DNA of 64,000 nucleotides, taken from Podocnemis expansa (Eukaryota; Chordata; Testudines; Podocnemididae). The DNA is taken from assembly GCA_007922195.1 (NCBI GenBank), contig ML682007.1:12658562-12722561 (forward strand), read 5' to 3'. Positions 47,090 through 58,370 of this stretch are shown in pieces; the stretch's first letter is position 1, and each line of letters starts with the position of its first letter. Both the position numbers and the translations under genes were made by a program. Below the pieces are notes generated by a model, which worked only from the letters and a program-made list of their open reading frames with translations, searched no databases and had not been told where the DNA came from.

Positions 47090-49680
47090 TACGAAAATGA
47101 TCATCATTCAGGTCAAATATTTGAGGTGAAAGAATGGTGTTCAATAGACTAATATAGAATTTATCCCAGAGATAAATGCTGAATGATCCTTACAAGTGGG
47201 AAAGCTTAAACATACAGAGTAAAATAGGAGCCAAACTGGATATCAAGCGAGTCTCCTAAATCCCTATTTAGGCAACTAAGTGGCTTGATTTTCCAGAGAG
47301 CTGGCCACACAGCAGTTTTGGTGGAACAATTGCATCATGTCATGAACACTAATCATGAGATGCAGCACAATGTGCATGCAGGCAGCCTATCACACAGATA
47401 TTGGAAGGGAAAGAGGGAGAAGTGGGAAAGGGGTTGTGTTACAGTGGCATTTATCTGCAATAGATTTTGAAACATAGCAGCATATTAAGAATAGAGGCTT
47501 CTCAGGTGTCCTGCTCCCCCTTCACCTCCCACGGTGTGTGGTAGCTCTGATATCAATTCATCAGCTGGTCAGCTATGACTAGCTGTGAAGCTGGGAATTT
47601 CTTGGGCGGGGGAAATACCGAGTCCTATCATCAAGTATCTCGGTACTTAGCTTTTTTTTTTTCCACATGGAACTGCCTACAACATGGCCCACCTCTTCCA
47701 TAACGTCAACCAGCATTCTCACTAGACTAGCATGAAGCATTCATTCTCTCTAAGCGATACAGAACGCATCTTTGGTCAGTGACTAGCAAATTCCTGCCTC
47801 ACCTCACTCCTCCTAGACTGACCCTCAGTCAGGAGAATGCTGACAGAACACTAATCTCATTTAGGGCTCTCTCTCTTGATCTTCGTCCCTTAAATTCATT
47901 TGAGCTTCTCAAATCCATGATGAGCCTTTTTTGAGAAAGCACAGCAATCCCTGATTCCAGCTTTTCCCAGTCCTCATTTAGGATCTTCTGTTACTAACCT
48001 TAGTGACTGATTAATAAGACACTCACGGCAGTAACCAGTCATTCTACCACACTTCCAGAACCAAAAAATTTTTATCCACCACCCCTTGAAAGCCCTCCTC
48101 CCTCTGCTAAAAGGAAAAGGATACTGTGCATGGAGAACATGGGAAATTTCTGTATTATTTTTATCAATATTGTGCAACTGTGTTTACTCCCTCACTTTTG
48201 TATTGCTACCTTCTTCATTTCAAGGGCCTAGCTTCTTTCCAGACACAGCCATGGGGAAGAGAGGAATGAAGCAGAATGGGGTGGGGGTCTGTAGCAAGGG
48301 GCCATGGCTTTTTAACAACTGCTGGCCAAGGAGATTTTTTGGAGTGTGGATGGACAATTACGTGTCTGACCTGAACCCTTCCCCTACTGGAATCCCTGGG
48401 CAGTATGTCTGAAAACAGCATAGCTGGGACTTAACAACACAAGACATAGCTGTTAAGAGACTTGCATAAGAAACTTGGTCTCCCAGAAGGAGGGTGGAGG
48501 CCCAGGACCTGTCATTAATAGTGCACTCCCTGGAAGACTGCTGAAAGATTGGAGGCATAGCAAACCTGGCAATATCTTGAGACAGTGACAGGACAGTCCC
48601 CATTAAATAAGAAATGCTGCAAATTCTGCAATAGAAAATATCAGTTATTCTTTTAACATACTAAATTTAAAGAATTACTGGGAATTCATGTGCCTTGCAT
48701 TGATGGCTTACATACAGTGGCTTGTGATGAAGCAAGTGAGGTACACCTTGTAGACCAGAACTAACCTGCCCTAATTTCAGCACACTCTCAGCCCTACAAA
48801 AGCCAGCTGCTGCTCTCACCAGCTCTAGTTTCTAATTGGAGCAGGGTCCTCCAAAAGGTTCAGAATTCCTCCTCAGGTCATTTGGGGTGAGTGAAAGCAG
48901 CTGTACTTCCTGACTGACTTAGCTGATCAGAGCTGGCCTCATACTTCAACAGCTATTTGAGAGGAATAAATGTAAAGTTGTTTACACGCTCACCAAAGGA
49001 AAAGAGCAATAGCTAGTCCAATATGTGGTTGAGAAGACCAAGCTATGAGCCTTGAAAGAACATAATTATTCTGCTTATACTAAACTCATCCTGGAGACAG
49101 TTGAAACTTTAGACTTCATTGATTTGGAATTGTCACATGAGCCACAACAAACAAAAAACGCAGAGAGACATTGTTTACTACACTTGTATTTGAGAAGTGG
49201 CTGTTCAGTTGCACTTCCACGCGATTAATATCATCAGCAACAACTCAAAGAATCTGTCTGTTTCTTTTCAGCACCATACACAACTGGACTCCAATTCTGA
49301 ATGAGGTTTGTGGGTGCTACTCTAATACAAGTACTAATAAAACCCCCAGATTCTTAAGAAGCCCAAGTTACTTTAAATATTAAGGATGTGGTTTTAAAAC
49401 CTTTTGCTTCCTCATGAAAGGTGAACATCATTTGGTTTTTATTTTCTATTACTTGTTTACTCATCCTGTAAGTAAACAAACAATCATGTAACTTTAATAT
49501 TGACAAGTGCCATGCCATACAAACCTCATGAAAAAGTAACCTTAGCATTGCTGTCCAGTAAACATGACAAACACACAAGTGGGCAATAAAACACGACAAA
49601 AACTCAAGTGGGGAGGGGGAAAAGAAAAGCATTAGGAATCCAAAGTCAAGACTAAAAAGTACTTAAGACAAGACCTGACA
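47090..49680. other. Unannotated non-coding stretch
   Basis: No recognised repeats or exons. A T-run at 47651-47661 is the only simple sequence of note. Confidence 0.4.
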
Positions 49681-49862
49681 ATATTGGTGCCCAGCAAGGC
49701 ACCCAGCTTCAAAGCAAGGCACCTCGCTGGGATGCCACTCACTGCAAAAACTGCAGTGATGGCTCAGGGACCCCCACTGCCAAAAATGCTGCCAAATCTA
49801 CAGAGCACCAGTAAAGGCACCAGTGGTTTTATTTTTGGTTGTGGACCTAGGTGCCATGTTAC

Positions 49863-49900
49863 AAACTCCAGGCACTATGGCGACCTGGTGCCTGGAGTTT
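49863..49900. repeat. Perfect 13-bp-arm hairpin
   Basis: AAACTCCAGGCAC (49863-49875) and GTGCCTGGAGTTT (49888-49900) are exact reverse complements with a 12-nt loop. The surrounding 'gtgcc', 'ggcacc' words (49685-49870) suggest a small decayed DNA element. Confidence 0.75.
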
Positions 49901-50939
49901 GCTGAGTCCTCACTCAAGATGCATTTTGACATATAATGCAATAGCCACACATAAGCCATCTGATTACTGCTACACCTGCCAAAGCACTGTGTAGAAAAAG
50001 GGGAAATACTTATTCTTATCAGGTAGCACTATCCACAATAGCTTCATTAGAAATTATACTATCATCTTCATGTAAAAGAGCTCATTGTGTCTTAATAATG
50101 CTAATAAGAGCTAACATTGTCTTCAAATCTTCAAATCTTTATTGGTTTAATTTTGATAGAAATCATGCGACAGCCTGGAAGCTTAAGAACAAGGATCCAA
50201 TGTCAGAGACTTAATACTACAACTTTTAGATGATTTTCAAATACAAAATTTCTAATATAATATTTAAAAATGGTTACTCTTCCTATTTGCTGTTCCCTAT
50301 GGCAGTCATGCTACGATACCTAGACCCACAGCAGTAATAGAGTCATGATGACTCTTCTAGATGAAATAATTTGGGAAGATTTTTAAAAATGTATGGACTA
50401 TTTTTAGAATACTTAAGAATGGGGATTAATTGTGGTAAGAGAATTTAACAAACAGGAAATTGTCTCAGACTCGTAGACTCTAAGGTCAGAAGGAACAAAA
50501 TACAATCATCTGGTCTAACCTCCTGCACAGTGCAGGCCACAGAACTTCACTCACCCACTCCTTTAATAGACCCTTCACCTAAAACTGAGTTATTAAAATT
50601 CTCCAACCATGGTGTAAAGACTTGAGGGTACAAAGAATCTACCAGCAAGTGAGCTGTGCCATGTACCGCCGAGGACGGTGAAAACCCCCCAAAGCTTTAG
50701 CCAATTTGTCCTGGGGTGAAATTCTTTGCCACCTCCAAATGTGGCAATCAATTAAACACTGAGCAAGACTCACTAGCCAGACACCCAAGCAATGCTCCCT
50801 CTAAGCTGCACGGGTATGCGGCAGCTGCACAGCGGCCATCACACACCCATGCAGGCATTACAGACACCTGCGCAGTGTGACCACTCCAGCTGGGCGGGAG
50901 AGTTTTCAAACGTCCTACCCTGAACGTGCTCAGATGTGC

Positions 50940-51420
50940 ACTCAGGGCAGGAGCAGCCTGGCCATGGAGCTCTGGCCAGGTAAGGGGGAAAGGGCCCTGG
51001 AGATCAGGAAGCCGGTGGGCATGTGGGGAAGGCACCCAGTGGTTGGGGAGCCAGTGGACAGCAGGGAAGGGGTACTGGGGGTCGGAAAATCAGTTGGGAA
51101 GGGCCCTGGATGTCAAGGAAGGGGGTCAGGGAGCTGGCAGGCAGGTGGGGAAGGTGCCCAGGGGTTGGAGAGGCAGTGGGAAGGTCATTGAAGGCACCGG
51201 GGGGGTGGGAAGCTGGCAGGAAAGGGCCTGAGGAATCGGTGAGCCAGCGGACAAGTAAGGGAAGGGGATCGGAGAGCTGGTGGGCAAGTCACCCAGGGGT
51301 CGGGGAGCCAGCGGATGGGTCAGGGAAGGCACCCGGGAAGTCGGGGAGCTGGTGGGCAAGTAAGGAAAGGAGGCAGAGAGCCAGTGGGTGAGAGGGAAAA
51401 AGCACCTGGGGGTCAGGTCA
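50940..51420. repeat. G-rich minisatellite inside the hAT
   Basis: Repeated 'ggggagccagtgg', 'gggaaggcacc' and 'gagctggtgggcaag' words in an irregular 40-60-bp periodicity, always G-rich on the plus strand. Confidence 0.8.
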
Positions 51421-51770
51421 TCAAGCCCCTGGGTCCCCCAGGACCTTGACCATCCCTGCTGAGAAATAGGAACCCCTCTCAGCTTTCAAGCAGTCAGAAG
51501 GAAGAAGGGAAGGCAAAGAGCATTTCTTTTCCCCGCCCCTCTTACAACTGGAGAGGTCTGAAGGGTGGAAGGAGGGAAAACATTGCCATCCATTCCTCCA
51601 GCTAGGAGTGTGCTGAGAACAAAAGCCTCTGAATCTCACATGAATGCACACATATGCAGAAGAAGGCAGAGGTGAAAACGAATGTTAAACACAATATCAA
51701 AATATCATTGTTTAAGGCTGTGACGTTAAGTACATAACATGGTTATGTGTTCCAACAACATAACTGTATG

Positions 51771-51860
51771 TGGTGCTTGTTGTAGCTGTGTTGGTCCCAT
51801 CTTATTTGAAAGATAAGATGGATGAGATATTACCATTTCATTAGACCAATTTCTGGTGAG
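51771..51860 (+). mobile_element. Second PLE-like tail family, fragment
   Basis: 'tggtgcttgttgtagctg', 'tgttggtcccatc', 'aagatggatgagatatta' and 'attagaccaatttctgg' match the fragments at 8849 and 39042. The 'tagctgtgttggtc' word parallels 'tagccgtgttagtc' at the complete ends of the main PLE family. Confidence 0.5.
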
Positions 51861-52510
51861 CATCATCAAGGGCCACTGCCAGCAGTACTAAACCATGTAC
51901 TGCCATGCATTGGCACAGTCAAAGAGGTTTATTCCTTTATAAGAAAGATTAAGAAACAAACAGACCAGTCTTAAAACATGATCCCCAAGCTTCGGAGCCA
52001 TCCTGCCAGGGGTCTTTGGCACTCCAACTTCTGGTAGCTTTCTTACTTCCATCAGCTCTGCTCCCGTCGCAGGGCTGCAGCCAAAGGGTTTCACTGAGCA
52101 AGTTATGGATACACTGGGGGAGATGGCAGGCAGCAGGGAAGGGGCTCAGTGGGAGTAAGGGAACCAGAGGGGAGCTTGCTCAGCTACATCCATAACTTGC
52201 TCAGCTGTATCATCAACTTAGAGGAAACACTGCACCCAGAAAGAATTCTCTGTAATAACTCAGAATCCACCCTGTCAAATTTCCTATCTCAGGCCTTTGG
52301 CATTTCTACTACAAATTGTCAAAAACCAGTTAATTGCCAAACTAGGCTGCCCCATCATACTATCCCCTCCATAATTTATCAAACTCAGTTTTGAAGGTGC
52401 CAACGTTTTTTGTCCCCGAAGCTCCCCTTAGAATGCTATTCCAGAACTTCACTCCTCTGATGGTTAGAAACCTGCATCTAATTTCAAGTTTAAATTTCTT
52501 ACTGGCCAGT

Positions 52511-53144
52511 TTATATCCATTGGTTCTTTTGTCCACACTGTGCTGAACTTAAATAATTCATTCCTTCCCCCTCCACCCCCCCAGTATTTATCCCTCTGAT
52601 GTATTTATAGAGAGCAATTATATCTCCCCTCAGGCTTCTTTTGGTTAGGGTAAATGAGCCAAGTTCTTTGAGTCTCCTCTCATAAAGCAAATTTTCCATT
52701 CCGCAGTTCATCCTAGTAGCCCTTCTCGGTACCTGTTACAGTTTAAATTCAACTTTCTTAAACATGGGGACCAGAACTGCATGCAATATTCCAGATGAAA
52801 TCTCACCAGCTCCTTGTATAATGGTACTAACACCATCATCTCTATTGGGAATACCTTGTCTGGATTGCATCCTAGGATCATGTTAGCATTTTTATGGCCA
52901 CATCCCACTGGCAGTTCATAGTCATCCTGTGATAAACCAATACATCCGGATACTTCTCCTCCTCTGTCACCTCCAGCTGATGCATCCCCAGCTTACAGCA
53001 AAAATTCTTATTAGTCCTTAAATGCATGACCTTGCACTTTCCACTATTAAATTTCATTCTATTCCTATTAATCCAGTTTATAAGGTCATTAAAATCTTCC
53101 TTTATGATAGCCTGATCCTTCTTTGTATTGGCAACACCTCCCAA
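52511..53144 (-). pseudogene. CR1 ORF2 C-terminal region, decayed
   Basis: Three adjoining minus-strand frames (52511-52711, 52708-52908, 52878-53144) read successive parts of the region after the RT active site: KVMHL, then LVRFHLEYCMQFWSP, then LYERRLKELGSFTLTKRSL. The frame shifts at each junction. This is part of the CR1 at 50465-56035. Confidence 0.85.
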
Positions 53145-53385
53145 ATTTGTGTCATTTGCATGTTATTAGCATGTTCCCACTTTTTATAAGAAGGTCAGAA
53201 AGGTTAAGTAAGACTGGCTCCAAGAATGGTCCCTGAGGAACTCCACTAGTAACCTCCCTCCAGCCTGACAGTTCAGCTTTCAGTGTGATCATTATAGCCT
53301 CCTCTTTAATCAGTTCCTTATCCACTTTTCAGTTCTCATGTTAATCCCCATCTTTTCCAGCTTAACTTATAATGCCCCATGAAAA

Positions 53386-53883
53386 ACTCATATATTCACC
53401 CACAATCACTTCAGATTTGGAGATGATTTATACCTTCAAGTCAGCAGTGTTATTATGGGTATTTGCATGGCTCCACAATATGCCAACATTTTTATGGCTG
53501 ACTTAGAACAATGCTTCCATAGCTGTCATTCCCAAGAGCCATTCTTCTTATTTTGCTATACTGATGACATCTTCATCATCTGGACCCATGGAAAAGAGGC
53601 CCTCGAGGAATTCCATCATGATTTCAACAATATTCACCCACTGTCAACCATAATCTGGACTCATACACATGGGGGGATCCATTTCCTGGACACTCCAGTA
53701 CAAATAAGTGATGGACACAAACAACACCTACTGACCACTGTATCTTCCTTCATGCTTCCAACTTTCATCCAGAACACACCACAAGATCCACTGCCTATAG
53801 CCAAACCCTGTGATTCAACTGCATTTGCTCTGATCCCTCAAACAGAAACAAACACTTTCAGGATCTCTATTGAGCATTCTTAA
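53386..53883 (+). pseudogene. PLE reverse transcriptase fragment
   Basis: An open frame of about 165 codons, counted from the truncation point, contains the conserved block MGICMAPQYANIFMADLEQ, the catalytic YTDDIFIIW (the YxDD box of PLE RTs, both aspartates present) and IHFLDTPVQISDGH. PLE RTs are related to telomerase reverse transcriptase, and the element copies its RNA at a nick made by its own endonuclease. Everything N-terminal of the RT palm is missing, a stretch after SDGH is shortened, and the frame ends at 53883, so no product is expected. Similar sequence reappears at 63926-64000. Confidence 0.9.
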
Positions 53884-54560
53884 AATGACAATATCTACCC
53901 AGAGGTGAAGAAACAGATCGTCAGAACTGGACGGGTACCCAGAAGTCTCCTACCACAGGACAGGCCCAGAAAGGAAAACAACAGAACATCACTGGTCATC
54001 ACATATAGCCCAAAAGTGAAACCACTCCAACACATCATGAAGAATATAACCTGTCCTGAAGGATGATCAAGCATGCTCTCAAGACTTAGGAAGTAGGCCA
54101 GACAGCCCCCCAACCTTAAGCAAATACCCACCAGCAACTACACACCATACAACAGGAACACTAAGTCAGGTACTTATCCCTCCAACAAACCCCACTGTGA
54201 GCTCCACCCATATATCTACCCAAGTGGCATCATCATAGGACCTAACCAAACCAGCCACTCCATCAGGGGCTCATTCACCTGCTCATCTACCAATGTGATA
54301 TATGCCCTCATGTGCCAAAAATGCCTCTCAGATATATACAATGGCCAGACCTGACTGTCTCTGAGTAAAAAGAATAACTGGACTTAAATCAGATGTCAAG
54401 AATGGTAACATTCAAAAACCTTTAGGAAACATTTTAATCTACCCAGACATTCTATAAAATAACATACTAGCTATAGTACTTCAAAAATAAAAATTTCAAA
54501 AACAGATTACAATGTGAAACTGCAGAGCTGGAATTCATACACAAACCAGACACCTTCACA
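53884..54560 (+). pseudogene. PLE linker and GIY-YIG endonuclease remnant
   Basis: Past the stop, translation in shifting frames reads EVKKQIVRTGRVPRS (about 53903-53950), then at 54292-54350 the GIY-YIG-type core NVIYALMCQKC followed by DIYNGQ. Beyond a stop come the downstream residues of the domain ('aaatcagatgtcaag', 'ggaaacattttaatctac'). GIY-YIG nicks the target DNA for PLE integration. The domain is inactivated by stops and frameshifts. Confidence 0.8.
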
Positions 54561-54576
54561 CTGGGTTTGAATAGGG

Positions 54577-54755
54577 CAGGGCCATAACTATGGTGGAGCT
54601 GATGGGACAAAGCCCTAGGCAGCCCAAAGTGGCTTAAAAGAGCCGTGCTACTAAAGGTGAGGCTTCGCCACACTGGCTCTGAGCGCCACTAAGGGGAAGG
54701 GGCGCATTCCAATCGGAACACACCCCGGGCGGCAAAATGCCATGTTACGGCTCTG
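54577..54755. mobile_element. hAT MITE, 179 bp, inside the PLE
   Basis: The ends CAGGGCCATAAC and GTTACGGCTCTG are inverted repeats. Exact 8-bp TSDs GAATAGGG lie at 54569-54576 and 54756-54763. Removing the element plus one TSD joins 'ctgggtttgaataggg' to 'atctctaatggctaac', restoring the PLE sequence. This is the innermost level of a three-layer nest. Confidence 0.95.
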
Positions 54756-55496
54756 GAATAGGGATCTCTAATGGCTAACTCGTTAGAAAAAGTGATTTTC
54801 TCTCGATTACCCTTCTCAGTTCTTGCTTCCCTTTTCCACACAGTTTGAATCAAAACAGCTTGTTTACTTTGCTGAGACAGGCTAACAGCTTGTCCCTCTG
54901 GAACTGCCTGAATTGATCTTGTGACCCACCCTTCTCTGTGCTTATATACACAGCTAACATGGCACATTTTCCATTTCATTCATCTGATGAAATAGGATTG
55001 TGCTCACAAATGCTTATGTGATAAATAAATTTGTTGGTCTTTAAAAGCACCACAGGACTCCTTGTTTGTTTTGCTGAAATAGACTAACACAGCTTCCCCC
55101 CAGAACATGCCTTACTGAAATCTAGGCAAATTATAGCCACTGCGTTCCCTTTGTCTAAAAACTCTGTTATTTTCTCTAAAAAAGCAATCAGATTGGTCTG
55201 GCACAATCTACCTTTTGTAAACCCATGTAGTATTTTATCCCAATTACCATTAACCTTGATATTCTTAACTACTTTCTCTTTCAATTTTTTCCCCCAAAAC
55301 CCTAGATGGTACCAAGGTCAAACTAACAGGCCTATAGCTACCTGGATCACCTTTTCTCCCTTTTTAAAATAGATACTAAGTTAGCAATTCTCCAGTCACA
55401 TGGCACAGATTCATTAAAAGTCCTTGCTAGTGGGTTTGACTTTGACTTGAAATAATTCCAAGCCTCCTTCACCTTCACATCCAAAGGTTGTTCAGT

Positions 55497-55985
55497 TCAC
55501 TCCACTCCCCAGCTAATTCCCTTTATTTTTATTTTTAAGTTAGCGTTTTTGAAGTCAAAGACCCTACTTACGGGTCTATTTTTATTTATCCCAACATTTA
55601 GTTTGAACTGCATTAGCTCATGGTCACTCAAACCAAGGTTGTGCTCTACAACCAGTTCTTTTACGAGATCCTCACTACTCACCAATACCAAAGCTAAGAT
55701 GGCATCCCCTCTCATTAGTTCAGTAACTATTTGGTACAGAAATTCATCAGTTAATCCCTCTAGGAAAACCTGGGCCCTATTATTACTACTAGCACATGCC
55801 CTTCTGTCATTATCTGTGTAGTTAAAGTCTCCCAGAACCACACAATTCCCAGTAGTATTTACTTCATTAAAGGACTTAAAGAGGTCTCTAGCCACGTCCA
55901 GATGAGATCCTGGTGGTTTGTAGCACAGCCTGAGCACTATCTCAGGGAAAGTCCAGTAGTTTTCTTCCCCAATAGGTCTCAAGTT
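55497..55985 (-). pseudogene. CR1 endonuclease domain fragment
   Basis: The minus frame of about 161 codons contains VLGDFNYTDND (catalytic GDFN-type motif of APE-like LINE endonucleases), MRGDAILALVLVSSEDLV and NLGLSDHELMQFKL (the SDH motif with the catalytic histidine). The enzyme nicks target DNA to prime reverse transcription. Only the C-terminal part of the domain remains and it is separated from the RT part by a deletion. Confidence 0.88.
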
Positions 55986-56039
55986 ACTCCTCCCCTTCCA
56001 AAAATTCTGGGATACTTTTACTTATACAGGGAGATTTTA

Positions 56040-57774
56040 TAAGGTTTTCTTTTACTTCATTTATTTTTATGTGCAAAGACAGTAACTCTCACCAAAACCT
56101 CTAGTATAGATTTTATGCACCTCTAGTATACTAAACTGGTCTCTTTGATTCTTCACATTGCTCAGCAGTTAAGGCCTTTTGTCTCAGTGCTTACACTTCT
56201 GATGAGAGTAGATCCAACTTCTGTATCTTTAGAGACTGTAGTGGTTGAAACTCAGCTGGGAGAATGATTTCTGGCAACACTTCTGAAGGGGCCCCTGCTG
56301 TTTGTTTATGATTACTTCTCTGATAGGCTCACTGTAGTAGGTGCAGAGCACAAACGGTTAAGAAGCAGAGCCTGCTCATATCACCACCACTCCCCTTTTG
56401 TGCTGGGTTCAAAAATCATATTCTTGGTGTTCTGCCCTTTGCTTTTGTTTTGTTTTTAAAGGATGGGTAATCAAGGAAGGCAGAGCCAAGAAGTCTTTTT
56501 AATGCACAAAAGCGCAGACTAAAGGCTACATTTCTAAAGATACAGAGGACAAAAGCCCACCCAAACTGGAGAAACGTGTGATGGGCTGAGCTAATAATCT
56601 GCTCCCAAGTGCCAGAAAGATATACGATTAGTAACATCCCCAATAGAGCTAAGCAGCAGCAGCAGATAAGAGATCAATTCTACATTGCCTATGTGCTCTT
56701 TTATGCTGCTACGATGAGGGAAAAGGGGCCATGAAGTTATCTGGGGACTAATTTTAACATACGGATTTTCCCAGATGCCAGAGAGCCAGCTGTGCTATAC
56801 ACCTTGCATCTCTGAAGGGCAGAAACACAGGGCTTGTTAAAGTGCTGTTGAATTCCAGTTATTCTTTAATATTGTAACTGTCGTGGGAGGTTCCTACAGG
56901 TGGGTATAAATTAGCGCTTCCCTAACATATTCAAACTCAGTGGTTCTCTGGGAGTATGCCAAGGTCTTCTGGGGGACATCAACTCAGCTAGATAGTTGCT
57001 AGTTTTACAAGAAACTACATAAAAAGCACCACAGAAATCAGTACAAACTGAAATTTAGTCTAACTTATGTTGGGAGCAAGGTCCCTTGTTTATGAGGAGG
57101 CAGAAAAATGGTACAAACCACTCTAATCCTGTTCTTCCCTTTCCTCCATTGCTATGCCATGCTGACTGAACTTAGATAATCACAGCCAAAGGTCTGGCCA
57201 TTCACTTCTTTAAGATTACTTCCAAACTCTCTAATGATGAGAGCACTGAAAAAAATCAATGGTATCATTATATTAAAGAGAGGTAACAGCCAGTTACACT
57301 TCCTAGGAAGATGACGCTGCAGCTGGGTCTGGCCAGAACAGCCATCAGTTTTCAAATCTGGATTAATCTAATAGCGTATGACTAAATGGGGGTGTATTTA
57401 GTAATTACTCATTTTTCTCTTATTATTTGACTTCTTTCTGATCTTAGTCTTTCATTACTCAAGTGTCAGAATTTGGAGTCTATTTTTGTTTCCTGCATAC
57501 TATCATACTACTTTACCTTTGAATGTAGGGATTTTGCATCTTGAAGTCATCTGAGGTGCAAAGTCAGTAAAATAGATGCTCAGCTCTGGCTACCCAGGAT
57601 TACACTGGCACATTCAAAAAGCACAGTGGCTGGAGCAGTCACTCTGAAAATACCCCTTACAAGCTGGCTGCCTGGGTCAGTCAGCAGTTTACAACTCAGC
57701 TGCGGCGTGAGAAGGTAATTTAAATGTTACAGATGGACTAAACCCACATTCCCAGGCCACACCTGCCACTGCCA
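56040..57774. other. Unannotated non-coding stretch
   Basis: No recognised repeats or exons. Confidence 0.4.
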
Positions 57775-57781
57775 CCTGTAG

Positions 57782-57998
57782 AGTTCCAAAGGAGCAGCCA
57801 TGTTAGTCTAGTAAAGCAAAAAAAGCAAGGAGTCTTGTGGCACTTAAAGACTATTTATCGCATGAGCTTTCGTGAGAGAAAATCCCACTTCATCCTTCGA
57901 AGTGTCTGATGAAGTGGGATTTTTCTCCCATGAAAGCTCATGCAATAAATAAATCCGTTAGTTTTTAAGTGCCACAAGACTCCTTGCTTTTTTTGCTG
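57782..57998. mobile_element. Penelope-like hairpin with exact TSD
   Basis: The left arm is complete ('agttccaaaggagcagcc'). The right arm stops at 'ttttttgctg', short by about 30 bp. Exact 7-bp TSDs CCTGTAG lie at 57775-57781 and 57999-58005. The centre carries CTGATGA (57906-57912), a helix GTGGGA/TCCCAT and GAAA (57932-57935). Confidence 0.92.
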
Positions 57999-58370
57999 CC
58001 TGTAGGCTTCTGACAGGTAGGAATTCAGAGCAAAGTAGCAGAAGATGTGCTGATATACAGCAACAGCCTCTCCTAAAGGCACCCAAAGCATTCAGGGAGA
58101 TTAAGCTGAAGATGCCAGAGCCTCAAAACCCTCCTTAGCCACAAGTGTTTTTAAAGAATTCTGGTTGCACCATCTTCCCATAAACGCTTATAACTACTAG
58201 AAGACTCTGTTGCAAATTTAGTCTCTTTTTCTGTTTGCCAATCACTTGTGAACAGACTTTTGTATAAATCTATTGATCACCCATAATTATCAAGGAAAAA
58301 AATGTAAATTCCAGTCTATGGGTTGCTAGCATGTATTTAATATTAATCATTAAAGCTGTGATATTCACCA

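Larger units (their letters stand above)
50790..52232. mobile_element. hAT-type DNA transposon, 1443 bp, in CR1
   Basis: The ends CAATGCTCCCTCTAAG and CTTAGAGGAAACACTG are inverted repeats. The flanks CACCCAAG (50782-50789) and CACCCAGA (52233-52240) form an 8-bp TSD with two substitutions, and CR1 UTR sequence resumes in register. A G-rich minisatellite occupies about 50940-51420 (irregular 40-60-bp unit on 'ggggagccagtgg'). A fragment of the second PLE-like family is at 51771-51860. Frames up to 122 codons in the minisatellite are not genes, and no transposase is visible. Confidence 0.9.
53385..55102 (+). mobile_element. Penelope-like retroelement, 5'-truncated, with 3' tail
   Basis: Plus-strand insertion within the CR1. 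It starts inside the RT domain and runs through an RT remnant, an inter-domain region, GIY-YIG endonuclease remnants and the non-coding 3' tail (about 54970-55102: 'catctgatgaaatagg', 'ttgttggtctttaaaagcac', 'cacaggactccttgtttg', 'tagactaacacagcttcccc'). That tail identifies the short repeats across the window as pieces of this family. A 179-bp hAT MITE interrupts it at 54577-54755. About 17 bp of CR1 appear to be lost at the insertion site, and no clear TSD was found. Confidence 0.9.
50465..56035 (-). mobile_element. Old CR1 LINE split by hAT and PLE insertions
   Basis: This is one minus-strand CR1. Its 3' UTR lies at 50465-50789 and 52233-52430. The ORF2 3' part is at 52431-53384 (LYERRLKELGSF, HLEYCMQFWSP and MKFNSGKCKVMHL are readable). 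The RT N-terminal part is at 55103-55437 (AVAIICLDFSKAC), and the endonuclease C-terminal part at 55497-55985. The FADD position reads A-N-D and lies beside a frame break, so RT is dead. Between about 55437 and 55445 roughly a kilobase of ORF2 present in the family is missing, which is an internal deletion. The two large interruptions are the hAT at 50790-52232 and the PLE at 53385-55102. Confidence 0.9.

Noticed and set aside
50877..51391. Overlapping 77-122-codon frames
   Set aside because: They are produced by a G-rich minisatellite inside a hAT element.
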